64,000 nucleotides of DNA from Microbacterium pygmaeum (GCF_900100885.1 NZ_LT629692.1:1736001-1800000), one strand, 5' to 3'. Counted from the first letter of the stretch, positions 5,910-14,233 are shown. A program made the numbers and translations. The notes: generated from the sequence alone by a model not told the origin.

Positions 5910-8180
5910 ATGTCCTCGACCCGAAGCCGCGATCGACAGCCTCCCCGGTGGCTCAGGATCGGCATCCCGATCGTGCTCGTCCTCATCTGGCTCGTGGGCG
6001 GGTCTATCGGCGGACCGTACTTCGGCAAGGTCGACGAAGTCGCCACCAACAACCAGTCCTCGTTCTTGCCGGAGAGCGCCGACGCGACGCAGGTCAGCGA
6101 ACGACTGCCCGACTTCCTCGGCGGTGACAGCATCCCTGCGGTGGTCGTGGTGACCGGGGACAGGGCGCTGACCGATGACCAGCTCGCCGGCGTGCAGACC
6201 GTCGTCGACGACCTCTCCGGCATCGAAGGCGTGCAGGACGACGTCTCGCCGCCGATCGCCTCCGATGACGGCGAAGCGGTACAGATCTTCGTGCCGATCG
6301 ACGCATCCGGCGAGGTGCGGGTCACCGTCGAAGAGATCCGCACGCTGCTGCAGGACGATCTGCCCGAGGGGCTGGATGCCTGGGTGACCGGCCCCGCGGG
6401 ATTCACCGCCGACCTGGTCAAGGGCTTCCTCGGAATCGACGGGCTGCTGCTGCTGGTCGCCCTGATCGCCGTCTTCGTGATCCTCGTGATCGTCTACCGA
6501 TCGCCGCTCCTGCCGATCCTCGTCCTCCTGACCTCGGTCTTCGCGCTCTGCGTCGCGCTGCTCACCGTCTGGTGGCTGGCCTATGCGGGCATCTTCGTGC
6601 TCAACGGCCAGGTGCAGGGGATCCTCTTCATTCTGGTGATCGGCGCCGCCACCGACTATGCACTGCTGTACGTCGCTCGTTTCCGCGAGGCCATCGGAAC
6701 GGGCGCGAGACGCTGGCAGGCCACCACGACCGCGTGGCGCGGTGCGTTCGAGCCGATCCTCGCCTCCGGCGGCACCGTGATCGCGGGTCTCCTCTGCCTG
6801 CTGCTGTCGGATCTGGCGACCAACCGCGCGCTGGGGCCCATCGCCTCCATCGGCATCGCGTTCTCCGTCCTGTCCGCGCTCACCTTCCTCCCGGCGTTGC
6901 TGGCACTGGTCGGCAAGGCCGCCTTCTGGCCCTTCATCCCCACACACGGCTCCATCTCGATCCCCGACGACCTCACGCAGACGGTCCGGGGATTCTGGCC
7001 GCGGCAGGCGCGGTTCATCGCGCGCCATGCCCGCTCGATCTGGGTGATCAGCACGATCGTGCTTCTCGTCGCCGCCGCGGGCGTCACCCAGCTCAAGGCC
7101 GATGGCGTGCCATCGAGCGATCTCGTCCTCGGCGCATCCGAAGCGCGAGACGGCCAAGACGTGCTGGGTGAGCATTTCCCGGCCGGATCCGGCAGTCCGG
7201 TCTACGTCATCGTCCCCGAAGCCCAGGTGACCGATGCCGTCGGCGTGATGGCGGCCAGCGACGGCGTCGAGTCCGTGGCCGCGGCATCCGGCGACTCACC
7301 CACCGGGCAAGCGACGGTCACCGTCCAGGACGGCGCGCCCGTGTACGCGGCGGTCGGTCCGCCCGGTACCCCGGCGCCCGAACCGACGGTCTCGGACGGA
7401 GACGTGCTGCTGGTGGGGACGCTGACGGATGCCGCTGATTCAGTCGCCGCGGAGGACACCGTCCGCCAGCTGCGCGCCGACCTCGACGACGAGCTCGGCA
7501 CCGGCACGGCGCTGGTCGGCGGAGTCACGGCGACCGACATCGACTCCAACGACACATCGATCCGCGATCGGACGATCATCATCCCCGTCGTCCTGGTGGT
7601 GATCCTGCTGATCCTCATGTTGCTGCTGCGTGCGGTCCTCGCGCCGGTGCTGCTGATCCTCAGCGTGATCCTGTCCTTCGGCGCAGCGCTGGGGGTGAGC
7701 GCACTGGTGTTCGACAACCTCTTCCGATTCCCCGGCGCCGATCCGTCTGTGCCGCTGTACGGGTTCGTGTTCCTGGTGGCCCTCGGGGTGGATTACAACA
7801 TCTTCCTGATGTCGCGCGTGCGCGAGGAGTCGCTCGCGCACGGTACGCGACCCGGCATCCTGCGGGGCCTCGTGGCGACCGGCGGTGTCATCACGTCGGC
7901 CGGTCTGGTGCTCGCGGCGACCTTCGCGGCGCTCGGCGTGATCCCGATCCTCTTCCTCGCGCAGATCGCGTTCATCGTCGCCTTCGGCGTGCTGCTGGAC
8001 ACGTTCGTCGTGCGCTCCCTGCTCGTGCCGGCGCTGTCGTACGACATCGGACGCGCGATCTGGTGGCCCTCGAAGCTGTGGCGAGCTCAGGACGCGGTTC
8101 CCGAGCCGGCCGAACGGCTCACCGCCGCCGATGGCGCTCCGCTGACACGCGAGGAGTACCGTCGTACGCTCGAATCATGA
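5910..8180 (+). CDS. MMPL-family (RND superfamily) membrane transporter
   Basis: 756 aa with the twelve-helix RND layout. One helix lies near residue 20, then a periplasmic-side loop (about 45-170), a cluster of helices (about 175-340), a second large loop (about 390-545), and a second cluster (about 550-715). Each half has the MMPL signature: YGADTDY-like GAATDYALLYVARFREA in the first and LGVDYNIFLMSRVREES in the second, where the Asp-Tyr pairs are the proton-relay residues of the family. Actinobacterial MMPL proteins export lipids, siderophores or small hydrophobic molecules; the cargo is unknown. Its stop overlaps the next gene's ATG (ATGA), so the two are probably cotranscribed. Confidence 0.9.
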   Translation: MSSTRSRDRQPPRWLRIGIPIVLVLIWLVGGSIGGPYFGKVDEVATNNQSSFLPESADATQVSERLPDFLGGDSIPAVVVVTGDRALTDDQLAGVQTVVDDLSGIEGVQDDVSPPIASDDGEAVQIFVPIDASGEVRVTVEEIRTLLQDDLPEGLDAWVTGPAGFTADLVKGFLGIDGLLLLVALIAVFVILVIVYRSPLLPILVLLTSVFALCVALLTVWWLAYAGIFVLNGQVQGILFILVIGAATDYALLYVARFREAIGTGARRWQATTTAWRGAFEPILASGGTVIAGLLCLLLSDLATNRALGPIASIGIAFSVLSALTFLPALLALVGKAAFWPFIPTHGSISIPDDLTQTVRGFWPRQARFIARHARSIWVISTIVLLVAAAGVTQLKADGVPSSDLVLGASEARDGQDVLGEHFPAGSGSPVYVIVPEAQVTDAVGVMAASDGVESVAAASGDSPTGQATVTVQDGAPVYAAVGPPGTPAPEPTVSDGDVLLVGTLTDAADSVAAEDTVRQLRADLDDELGTGTALVGGVTATDIDSNDTSIRDRTIIIPVVLVVILLILMLLLRAVLAPVLLILSVILSFGAALGVSALVFDNLFRFPGADPSVPLYGFVFLVALGVDYNIFLMSRVREESLAHGTRPGILRGLVATGGVITSAGLVLAATFAALGVIPILFLAQIAFIVAFGVLLDTFVVRSLLVPALSYDIGRAIWWPSKLWRAQDAVPEPAERLTAADGAPLTREEYRRTLES

Positions 8181-8758
8181 CGCGGGCCCTCTTCATCGTC
8201 GACGTGCAGAACGACTTCACCGAGCGCGGCGCGCTCGGTGTCGTAGGCGGGGATCAGGTCGCGGAGCGCATCTCACGATTCCTGCACGACCACGCCGGCG
8301 ACTACGAACTGATCGTGGCATCGCGCGACTGGCACGATGCCGACAACGACAACGGTGGGCACTTCGCCGCCGGCGTGCCCGACTTCATCGACACCTGGCC
8401 GGTCCACTGCGTCGCCGGGTCCTTCGGAGCCGACTACGACGAGGGCTTCGACACGTCGCCCGTGACCCATCACCTGAAGAAGGGGCAGGGCAAGCCCGCT
8501 TACTCGCTCTTCGAGGGCGTCGCCGACGACGGCACGACGGCTGCCCAGCTGCTGGAGCGCCACGGGATCCTCGACATCGACGTCGTCGGGCTCGCGACCG
8601 ACTACTGCGTCCGGGCGTCCGCGCTCGAAGCCATCGAGCACGGACGGCGCGTACGGGTCTTCACGGACCTCGTCGCCGGTGTCCACCCGGAATCGAGTGA
8701 GAGAGCCCTGGCCGAGATCGCGCACGCGGGCGCGGTGCTCGTGGACTCGGATGCCTGA
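8177..8758 (+). CDS. pncA: Nicotinamidase / isochorismatase-family hydrolase
   Basis: 193 aa. It has the isochorismatase-fold catalytic set: Asp9 in ALFIVDVQNDFTERG, a Lys in the THHLKKGQGKPAYS segment, and the nucleophile Cys144 in VVGLATDYCVRASALEA. The metal-binding stretch is SRDWHDADNDNGGHF. The order and spacing fit PncA, which deamidates nicotinamide to nicotinate in NAD salvage. The PncA-type Asp/His metal site separates it from generic cysteine hydrolases such as the one at 63392. It overlaps the MMPL stop codon by 4 nt and the next gene's start, so translation is coupled. Confidence 0.88.
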   Translation: MTRALFIVDVQNDFTERGALGVVGGDQVAERISRFLHDHAGDYELIVASRDWHDADNDNGGHFAAGVPDFIDTWPVHCVAGSFGADYDEGFDTSPVTHHLKKGQGKPAYSLFEGVADDGTTAAQLLERHGILDIDVVGLATDYCVRASALEAIEHGRRVRVFTDLVAGVHPESSERALAEIAHAGAVLVDSDA

Positions 8759-9284
8759 GTCCGCCGACATCCGCCGGGTGCACGCCACTGATGCGCGGCG
8801 GGCCCGCAGCATCCGTCTGGAGGCGCTGGACGATCCGGCGGCCGACATCGCCTTCCTGGAGACGCGCGAACACGCCGAACTGCACCCCGACGACTTCTGG
8901 CAGGAGCGGACGGTCGGTGCAGCCCTCAGTGACGCGGCCGCCCAGTTCATCGCCGAGGAGGGCCGGGACTGGGTGGCGACCGTGACGGTCCTGCTCCCGG
9001 AGCCCGGTTCCGTCGACTATTTCGGCCGCGTCCACCTCGAGGGCCGTGCGCTGCTCGTCTCCGTGTACGTCCGGCCATCGCGACGCGGCCGTGGGATCCT
9101 CGAGGCGCTCATCGACGCCGGCGCGGACTGGGCGAGTGCACGGGGGGCGAGGGAATTGGCGCTGGATGTCCACCAGGACAACGCCCGCGCGCAGCGCGCC
9201 TACACACGGCTGGGCTTCCTCGCCACGGGGTCGACCTCGCTGGGGCCGAACGGCGTCGAGCTCGAGATGCTGCGGGCGTTGTGA
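8751..9284 (+). CDS. GNAT-family N-acetyltransferase
   Basis: 177 aa. The acetyl-CoA loop is visible as VYVRPSRRGRGILEALIDAGADWASARGARELALDVHQDNARAQRAYTRLGFLATG, i.e. the R-x-x-G-x-G/A motif followed by the N-x-x-A-x-x-x-Y-x-x-x-G-F signature. The N-terminal half (IRRVHATDARRARSIRLEAL) is the usual substrate-binding region and does not identify the substrate. The ATG at 8751 lies inside the last codons of pncA, and its own end overlaps the next gene by 4 nt. This places it in a tight run of four genes from 5910 to 9940. Confidence 0.87.
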   Translation: MPESADIRRVHATDARRARSIRLEALDDPAADIAFLETREHAELHPDDFWQERTVGAALSDAAAQFIAEEGRDWVATVTVLLPEPGSVDYFGRVHLEGRALLVSVYVRPSRRGRGILEALIDAGADWASARGARELALDVHQDNARAQRAYTRLGFLATGSTSLGPNGVELEMLRAL

Positions 9285-9940
9285 GCACCGGGGCGGCCGC
9301 GGTGCGCGCGGCGCTTCTGGCCGAGGCATCCGAGGACCAGCGCGACAAGATCCGTCGGCGCATTCCCGACCCGGCGATGCGGGTGATCGGCGTGCGGATG
9401 GGAACGCTGTTCGACATCGCGAAAGCGAACACACGGATGCCGCTGGCCGACGTCGACGTCCTGCTGTCGTCCGACACCTACGAGGAGCGGATGGTCGCCG
9501 TCAGCGTCCTGGACTTCAAAACCAGGGTCCGTGGACTGACGGACGACGGCCGGCGCGAGCTGTACGACCTGTGGATGAGCCGGCTCGACCTGATCGACAC
9601 ATGGGACTACATCGACCGGTCGGCGCCGCGGGTGGTGGGCTGGTACCTGCTGGACAAGCCGCGGGACGTCCTGTTCACCCTCGCCCGGTCGGACGACTGG
9701 TGGCGGCGTCGCGCAGCGATCACCGCGGCGTTCTGGATCATCCGAGCCGGTGATCTGGATGACCCGATCGCGCTGTGCGAAATCCTCGCTGCGGATCCCG
9801 AGCACCTCGTGCAGACGAACGTCGGCGTCGCGCTGCGGGAGATCGGACGCGTGGATCGCGCCCGGCTCGAGGTGTTCCTGGATCGGCGCGGCGCCGACCT
9901 CTCCGCCGATGCCCGGCGCACCGCCCGGACCGCGTTCTGA
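9281..9940 (+). CDS. DNA alkylation repair protein, AlkD-like HEAT-repeat glycosylase
   Basis: 219 aa, GTG start overlapping the previous stop (GTGA). The sequence is almost all helical with paired helices. Motifs fit the AlkD/AlkC HEAT-like family: RVIGVRMGTLFDIAKA near the N-terminus, YEERMVAVSVLDFK, then DTWDYIDRSAPRVVGWYLLDKPRDVLFTLARSDDWWRRRAAITAAFWIIR. The W-D-x-x-D and W-W-R-R-R residues line the DNA-binding groove in AlkD and remove bulky or charged alkylated bases. Its position at the end of a transporter/amidase run gives no pathway hint. A strong terminator follows at 9952. Confidence 0.85.
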   Translation: MSTGAAAVRAALLAEASEDQRDKIRRRIPDPAMRVIGVRMGTLFDIAKANTRMPLADVDVLLSSDTYEERMVAVSVLDFKTRVRGLTDDGRRELYDLWMSRLDLIDTWDYIDRSAPRVVGWYLLDKPRDVLFTLARSDDWWRRRAAITAAFWIIRAGDLDDPIALCEILAADPEHLVQTNVGVALREIGRVDRARLEVFLDRRGADLSADARRTARTAF

Positions 9941-9951
9941 GCCGAACGCAC

Positions 9952-9981
9952 GAATGGACGCCGCTTGCGCGGCGTCCATTC
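9952..9981. terminator. Hairpin terminator, 13-bp stem
   Basis: Perfect stem GAATGGACGCCGC / GCGGCGTCCATTC with a TTGC loop. It lies just after the AlkD-like gene and just past the 3' end of the minus-strand tRNA-Lys, so it can serve both directions. It has no long U-tract, as is usual in this genome. Confidence 0.75.
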
Positions 9982-9988
9982 ATCCTCG

Positions 9989-10061
9989 TGGGCCCGGAGG
10001 GGCTCGAACCCTCGACCCGCGGATTAAAAGTCCGATGCTCTACCGACTGAGCTACAGGCCC
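9989..10061 (-). tRNA. tRNA-Lys (anticodon TTT)
   Basis: The minus strand folds as a full 73-nt cloverleaf: acceptor GGGCCTG paired with CGGGCCC, D-arm GTAGCTCAGTCGGTAGAGC, anticodon loop CTTTTAA (TTT, reading AAA/AAG), and T-arm GAGGG-TTCGAGC-CCCTC. The discriminator base is A, and CCA is not encoded. Confidence 0.95.
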
Positions 10062-10124
10062 GACCGGTCAAGCCTACTTCGCTCCGCCGGGTGGCCCGAA
10101 GCACTTCCGCCCGGACACGCAGCA

Positions 10125-10160
10125 AGGCCGCCGATGCCACCTCGCAGGCATCGGCGGCCT
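10125..10160. terminator. Hairpin terminator, 14-bp stem
   Basis: AGGCCGCCGATGCC (10125-10138) pairs perfectly with 10147-10160 across an 8-nt loop. It sits 40 nt after the stop of the fasciclin gene on the minus strand and upstream of tRNA-Lys, so it most likely ends the fasciclin transcript. Confidence 0.75.
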
Positions 10161-10200
10161 CACAGCCCCCCAGGGAACCCGGCCGAAGCCGGGAGTTTCG

Positions 10201-10863
10201 TTACATCGCCGGCGGCATCAGCACCGTGTCGATGAGGTAGACCGTCGCGTTGGCGGTCTGAACGCCACCACAGATCACTGCGGACTGGCCGTTGACCATG
10301 ATCGAGTCGCCGCTTCCGGTGACCTCGAGGTCGGCGCCGTTGACCGTGGTGTGGGTTCCGTCGATGTCATCGGGCAGGATCTGGCCGGGGACGACGTGGT
10401 AGGTCAGGATCGAGGTCAGCAGGTCGCTGTCGGTCTTGAGCACCTCGATGGTGGCGGGGTCGATCTTGGCGAACGCGTCATCGACCGGCGCGAAGACGGT
10501 GAACTCGTCACCGTTGAGCGTGTCGACCAGGTTGACGTTCGGGTTCAGGCCACCCGAGACGGCTGCGGTGAGCGTCGTCAGGATCGGGTTGTTCGAGGCG
10601 GCGGTGGCCACCGGGTCCAGGGCCATTCCGGCAACCGAACCGGCGCCGTCCGGGACAGCCTCGGCGTATCCGGCGCAGCCGGAGCCGACCAGGTTGGCCG
10701 CGGGGTCCATCGTCTCGGCTTCGGGAGTCATGGACTCTTCAGCGGCCGGCGGGGCGGTGGTCTCTTCGGTGGTCGTGCTGCCCGTTCCGGACGAACAGGC
10801 GCTCAATGCGATCACGACGGCGAATGCCACCGGAAGGCCGAACAGGAGCTTCTTGCGGGACAT
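10201..10863 (-). CDS. Fasciclin-domain surface lipoprotein (MPT70/MPT83-like)
   Basis: 220 aa. The signal peptide MSRKKLLFGLPVAFAVVIALSAC has a lipobox L-S-A-C. A Thr/Glu/Pro-rich linker follows (about residues 24-60), then one fasciclin (FAS1) domain. Its H1 and H2 motifs are visible as LVDTLNGDEFTVFAPVDDAFAKI and LTSILTYHVVPGQI, ending in ATVYLIDTVLMPP. FAS1 lipoproteins act in adhesion or envelope maintenance. It is divergent from sigK-rskA. In mycobacteria SigK drives the fasciclin proteins MPT70/MPT83, so this is the likely target of the neighbouring sigma factor. Two cysteines in the mature part (in GSGCAGYAEA and SAVICGGV) could form a disulphide. Confidence 0.9.
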   Translation of the reverse strand: MSRKKLLFGLPVAFAVVIALSACSSGTGSTTTEETTAPPAAEESMTPEAETMDPAANLVGSGCAGYAEAVPDGAGSVAGMALDPVATAASNNPILTTLTAAVSGGLNPNVNLVDTLNGDEFTVFAPVDDAFAKIDPATIEVLKTDSDLLTSILTYHVVPGQILPDDIDGTHTTVNGADLEVTGSGDSIMVNGQSAVICGGVQTANATVYLIDTVLMPPAM

Positions 10864-10944
10864 CTGATCCTCCTTGGATTGCGACGCATGGTGCAGCGAC
10901 GCGGTGTGGGACTTGCATCGACCGCTGTGGCGGCCTACACGATG

Positions 10945-10972
10945 TCTTCGCCACCCTCGCCGGATCGGATGG
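10945..10972 (-). promoter_or_regulatory. Candidate SigK-type promoter of the fasciclin gene
   Basis: Reading the minus strand, CCATCC (10972-10967) is followed after 16 nt by CGAAGA (10950-10945). Mycobacterial SigK promoters are described as CCATCC in the -35 region and CCGAAT in the -10 region. The -35 match is exact and the -10 match is partial. It lies about 80 nt upstream of the fasciclin ATG. The assignment rests on gene context plus one exact hexamer. Confidence 0.45.
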
Positions 10973-11062
10973 GGAATTGGTCGAAACAGTTTTTCCGGAG
11001 CCGTGTCAAGGCGCCGTGTGCAAAGAAGGGATCGCGCGCGCGTAAGGCATGCTGGAGGGGTG

Positions 11063-11650
11063 GTGATTGATGGCGTCGACGTACCCGAGGACGGCACGCC
11101 CTCCGTCGACCATGCCGGCGAGCTGCTGCAGCGCGTCGCGGACGGCGACCGGAATGCCTTCGCGCGCCTGTACGACATGCTCTCGCCTCGCGTCTTCGGA
11201 CTGATCCTGCGGGTTCTGGTTGACCGATCGCAGAGCGAGGAAGTGCTCCAGGAGGTCTTCCTCGAGATCTGGCAATCCGCGGGACGCTTCGCTCCGAACA
11301 AAGGCCAGGGGAGATCGTGGGTGTTCACCATCGCGCATCGCCGGGCCGTGGATCGCGTGCGATCTTCGCAGGCGAGCACCGATCGTGATGTGCGTGCGGG
11401 CTTCCGGGATATGGGTGTCGCATATGACGGCGTCGCCGAGGAAGTGGAACTGCGGATCGAAGGCCGGAAGGTCTCCGAGGCGCTGGCAGGTCTGCCGGAA
11501 CCGCAGCGTGAAGCGCTCACGCTCGCGTACTTCGGTGGCTACAGTCAGAGCGAAATCGCCGCCCTGGTGGGAGCACCGCTGGGAACGGTGAAGACGAGGA
11601 TGCGGGACGGATTGTCCCGACTGAGAGTGGAGATGGGGGTGGCATCGTGA
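11063..11650 (+). CDS. sigK: ECF RNA polymerase sigma factor SigK
   Basis: 195 aa from a GTG at 11063 with GGAGG 4 nt upstream; the GTG at 11060 is an alternative. Region 2 is at about residues 20-90 (FARLYDMLSPRVFGLILRVLVDRSQSEEVLQEVFLEIWQSAGRF...SWVFTIAHRRAVDRVRS). Region 4 is at about 135-190 (LAGLPEPQREALTLAYFGGYSQSEIAALVGAPLGTVKTRMRDGLSRLR), a complete helix-turn-helix that binds the -35 element. The SigK assignment comes from the 4-bp coupled RskA-type anti-sigma gene downstream and the divergent fasciclin lipoprotein gene, the known mycobacterial arrangement. It should be held inactive at the membrane until RskA is cleaved. Confidence 0.88.
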   Translation: MIDGVDVPEDGTPSVDHAGELLQRVADGDRNAFARLYDMLSPRVFGLILRVLVDRSQSEEVLQEVFLEIWQSAGRFAPNKGQGRSWVFTIAHRRAVDRVRSSQASTDRDVRAGFRDMGVAYDGVAEEVELRIEGRKVSEALAGLPEPQREALTLAYFGGYSQSEIAALVGAPLGTVKTRMRDGLSRLRVEMGVAS

Positions 11651-12477
11651 ACGAGCAGGAGTTCGCCGAACTGGCGGCCGGGTACGTACTGAACGCGCTG
11701 TCGCCCGATGAGACGGCCGCGTTCGAGCGGGCGCGCTCGGCTCACCCCGAGTGGGAGGCAATCGTGGAATCGGATGCCGCGACCGCGACCCGCCTCGCAG
11801 AACTGACCGCGCCCGAGACGCCGTCCGCCGGTATTCGGGCCGCCCTCCTGGCCCAGATCGCTGTCACACCGCAGAACCAGCCGACTGACATCGTCCCGAC
11901 TGCCGATGATGCACCCCCGGCCGCCCAGACCCGCGCTGAAGCACGCGCGCAGGCGGAGCTTCGTGCCGCGGCACAGTCCTCGAGCAGGTCGGAGCCGGTC
12001 GCGGCCTCAGCGCGCCGTCCCGGGGGAATGCGCACCTGGTTCGCGCTCGCCGCATCGCTGGTCCTTCTGGTCGGCGTCGGATGGGGGGCCGTGTTCGTCA
12101 GCGAGCAGCTGAGCACCCCGGCATCCGTCGTGGCACTCCAGGAGATCCAGGACGCTCCCGACGTGCAGTCCGCCACGGCCGAACTCGCCGATGGTGGAGA
12201 GGCGACCGCGTACTGGTCCGCCTCGCTCGGCAAGTCCGTCCTCGTCTCGGACGGGTTGCCGTCCCTCGCCGACGATCAGAGTTTTCAGGCGTGGTTCGTC
12301 CGCGACGGCGAGGCCATCTCGGCCGGAACCTTCGCCGCCGACGGCGGGACGGCAACCGCCCTGCTGTCCGGCGACGTGCAGCCCGGCGACGTCATCGCCG
12401 TGACGGTCGAAGCGGTCGGCGGGTCCGAGACCGGGCAGCCTACGACCGACCCGATCCTCGCGATCCCGACGGCATAG
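11647..12477 (+). CDS. rskA: Anti-sigma-K factor RskA
   Basis: 276 aa, GTG start overlapping the sigK stop (GTGA). The N-terminal part (NEQEFAELAAGYVLNALSPDETAAFERA) is the anti-sigma domain of the RskA/SigL-inhibitor type, with no HxxxCxxC zinc motif. A long Ala/Gln/Arg-rich linker runs to one transmembrane helix at about residues 130-150 (TWFALAASLVLLVGVGWGAVFV). The extracytoplasmic C-terminal RskA domain includes YWSASLGKSVLVSDGLPSLADDQSFQAWFVRDGEAISAGTF. Regulated proteolysis of such a protein frees SigK. It is translationally coupled to sigK, as expected for a stoichiometric inhibitor. Confidence 0.9.
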   Translation: MNEQEFAELAAGYVLNALSPDETAAFERARSAHPEWEAIVESDAATATRLAELTAPETPSAGIRAALLAQIAVTPQNQPTDIVPTADDAPPAAQTRAEARAQAELRAAAQSSSRSEPVAASARRPGGMRTWFALAASLVLLVGVGWGAVFVSEQLSTPASVVALQEIQDAPDVQSATAELADGGEATAYWSASLGKSVLVSDGLPSLADDQSFQAWFVRDGEAISAGTFAADGGTATALLSGDVQPGDVIAVTVEAVGGSETGQPTTDPILAIPTA

Positions 12478-12514
12478 TCCGTTCGCCGGCGGCCGACCGG
12501 GTCGGGGCGCCGGG

Positions 12515-12520
12515 TAGCCT
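12515..12520 (+). promoter_or_regulatory. -10 hexamer TAGCCT, leaderless promoter
   Basis: TAGCCT lies exactly 6 nt before the GTG at 12527. There is no separate ribosome binding site, so the transcript is predicted to be leaderless. Confidence 0.6.
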
Positions 12521-12526
12521 TGGGGG

Positions 12527-13165
12527 GTGAGCGACGAGTCCCGCGGTTTCCACAAACCGGTGCGCCGGCCCGCCGAAACGTTCGACAGGCGCTTCGCCGC
12601 GGAAGACCCGGCCGAGGTCTCGCGCGCCGCGCACTCGACCGCTCAGGCGCTCCTGGCGCGGGCTCGGGCCGATCCGGACGGGGCGATCGTCGAGCGGCTC
12701 GTCTCCTTCACGGATGAGCACGGCATCGACGACATCGCCGAGCTGTGGTCGCGCTCGCCGTCGACGTCGCTGCCCGGCGCCCTCTGGCGCCTGTACCTGG
12801 TGCAGCTGATGATCCATGACGACCCCCAGACCGCGGCACTGCTCTACGAGCGCGGACGGGTCGAGATCGACTCCGCCGATCCTGTGGTGGCTGGCGCGCC
12901 GACGCCGGCGAGTCCCGACGAACTCGTCGCGCTCATCGACACCATCCTGCGCGGCCTCTTCCGCGGCGACTTCGCGGTGGCCCTCGATCGCGCCGCAGCG
13001 TTCTGCCGGGTCGAGGCGTCCGGTGCGAGCCATCTGGCCGACGATTACGAAGGCACGGAGCCGGAGCGCGCTTCGGCGCTGACCACGCGCGCGCTTCGCC
13101 TGGCGGACTACGCGACCGATCTGGCCGCATGCGCGTCGCTCTGGCGCCGCGAATCGCTGACGTGA
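12527..13165 (+). CDS. Conserved hypothetical protein, helical, cytoplasmic
   Basis: 212 aa from a GTG supported by the TAGCCT element 6 nt upstream. It is almost wholly helical with no signal peptide or membrane segment. Visible landmarks are FHKPVRRPAETFDRRFAAEDPAEVSRAAHSTAQALL near the N-terminus, LWRLYLVQLMIHDDPQTAALLYERGR in the middle, and TTRALRLADYATDLAACASLWRRESL at the end. No catalytic or DNA-binding motif is apparent. I do not recognise the function. The neat Ala/Leu-rich helix pairs would suit a small scaffold or adaptor, but this is only an impression. Confidence 0.75.
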   Translation: MSDESRGFHKPVRRPAETFDRRFAAEDPAEVSRAAHSTAQALLARARADPDGAIVERLVSFTDEHGIDDIAELWSRSPSTSLPGALWRLYLVQLMIHDDPQTAALLYERGRVEIDSADPVVAGAPTPASPDELVALIDTILRGLFRGDFAVALDRAAAFCRVEASGASHLADDYEGTEPERASALTTRALRLADYATDLAACASLWRRESLT

Positions 13166-13310
13166 CGTGAGAAGGCCGGGAACGATGGTGCCGGGCCGCA
13201 GAACGCCTCTCGGCGCGAGGCCGCTCATAGCGGCGAAAGATGGAGCCCGGGGTTACTGCGGCCCGGCTGTTCCAGTGTAACCGAGACGGACTGCAGGGCA
13301 TTCCCGGCCG

Positions 13311-13316
13311 TAGGCT
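13311..13316 (+). promoter_or_regulatory. -10 hexamer TAGGCT, leaderless promoter for pabC
   Basis: TAGGCT lies exactly 6 nt before the ATG at 13323. The intervening CAGAGG could be read as a weak ribosome binding site but is too close to the ATG to serve one. Confidence 0.6.
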
Positions 13317-13322
13317 CAGAGG

Positions 13323-14207
13323 ATGGCCTGGCACTACGCGCTGACGATTGATCCGGCGGCATCCGATGACGACCGCGACGATTTCGCCGACACCTTCACC
13401 GAGATCGATCCGGCCGCACCCGCGCTGAACGTGGGCGAGCTGAGCACTCAGCGCGGTGACGGCATCTTCGAGTCAATCGGAGTTATCGACTCCCACGCGC
13501 AGGAGGTCGTCCCGCACCTGGAACGGTTGGCGCACTCCGCCAGGCTGTGCGACCTGCCGGCCCCGCACCTGCCGCAGTGGCGCCAGGCGGTGGATCTCGT
13601 CGCCGCGCACGCCGGCCCAGGTGAGTCGGTCATCAAGCTCATCCTCAGTCGCGGCGTCGAACACGGCCCCGCCCCGACGGCGTGGGTGACCGCGGCGGCG
13701 GCCGCCGATTTCACCGTGCCGCGTACACGCGGCATCCGCGTCGTCACACTCGATCGCGGCTTCGACAGCGGCGCGGCCGCGCGTGCGCCGTGGCTGCTCC
13801 TGGGCGCGAAGACCCTGTCGTACGCGGTCAACATGGCGGCGATCCGCGAGGCGAAGCGGCGCGGCGCCGACGACGCGATCTTCGTCTCCACCGATGGCAT
13901 CGTGCTCGAAGCGCCGACCGCATCGCTCATCCTGCGCCGCGGTGACGCGTTCCTCACGCCGGCGCCGACGGGCTCGATCCTGCACGGCACGACGCAGCTG
14001 AGCGCCTTCGAATGGTTGGCATCGCAGGGTCACCGGACCGAATACGCGTCGATCCCGGCATCCGATCTGGCAACGGCCGACGCGGCGTGGCTGGTCTCCA
14101 GCGTCCGTCTCGCGGCCCCGATCACCGCGATCGACGGCGTGCCGCTGGGCGGAGACGCGGAGTTCACCGCGGCGTTGAACGCGTACCTGCTCTCGCCCCG
14201 CGACTGA
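13323..14207 (+). CDS. pabC: 4-amino-4-deoxychorismate lyase (class IV PLP aminotransferase fold)
   Basis: 294 aa. The class IV PLP signature is present: LNVGELSTQRGDGIFESIGVID near residue 40 (the Q/T-R-G-D-G-x-F-E motif), the PLP lysine at about residue 163 in LLLGAKTLSYAVNMAAIREAKRRGADDAIFVSTDGIVLEAPTASLIL, and the phosphate-binding ILHGTTQLSAFEW segment. Most similar in pattern to PabC, which releases pyruvate from aminodeoxychorismate to give p-aminobenzoate for folate. A branched-chain or D-amino-acid aminotransferase of the same fold cannot be fully excluded. No folate genes are adjacent. Confidence 0.82.
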   Translation: MAWHYALTIDPAASDDDRDDFADTFTEIDPAAPALNVGELSTQRGDGIFESIGVIDSHAQEVVPHLERLAHSARLCDLPAPHLPQWRQAVDLVAAHAGPGESVIKLILSRGVEHGPAPTAWVTAAAAADFTVPRTRGIRVVTLDRGFDSGAAARAPWLLLGAKTLSYAVNMAAIREAKRRGADDAIFVSTDGIVLEAPTASLILRRGDAFLTPAPTGSILHGTTQLSAFEWLASQGHRTEYASIPASDLATADAAWLVSSVRLAAPITAIDGVPLGGDAEFTAALNAYLLSPRD

Positions 14208-14233
14208 TCGGGAGGCTCGCGCGAAGGCGCGAA

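Noticed and set aside
5847..7175. Minus-strand open frame of 442 codons within the MMPL gene
   Set aside because: It lies antisense to conserved membrane helices of the transporter and consists of charged repeats such as DRQERRSVDDHEDHEDGDQGDQ, a typical shadow.
9775..10235. Open frames crossing tRNA-Lys, including the peptide GPEGLEPSTRGLK
   Set aside because: This peptide is the well-known false translation of the antisense of a tRNA gene. The tRNA fold is complete, so no protein is encoded.
11062..11062. Extending sigK upstream to 10874
   Set aside because: The frame is open, but the added residues lack sigma-factor similarity and would overlap the promoter region of the fasciclin gene. 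The GTG with GGAGG at 11063 fits the family N-terminus.
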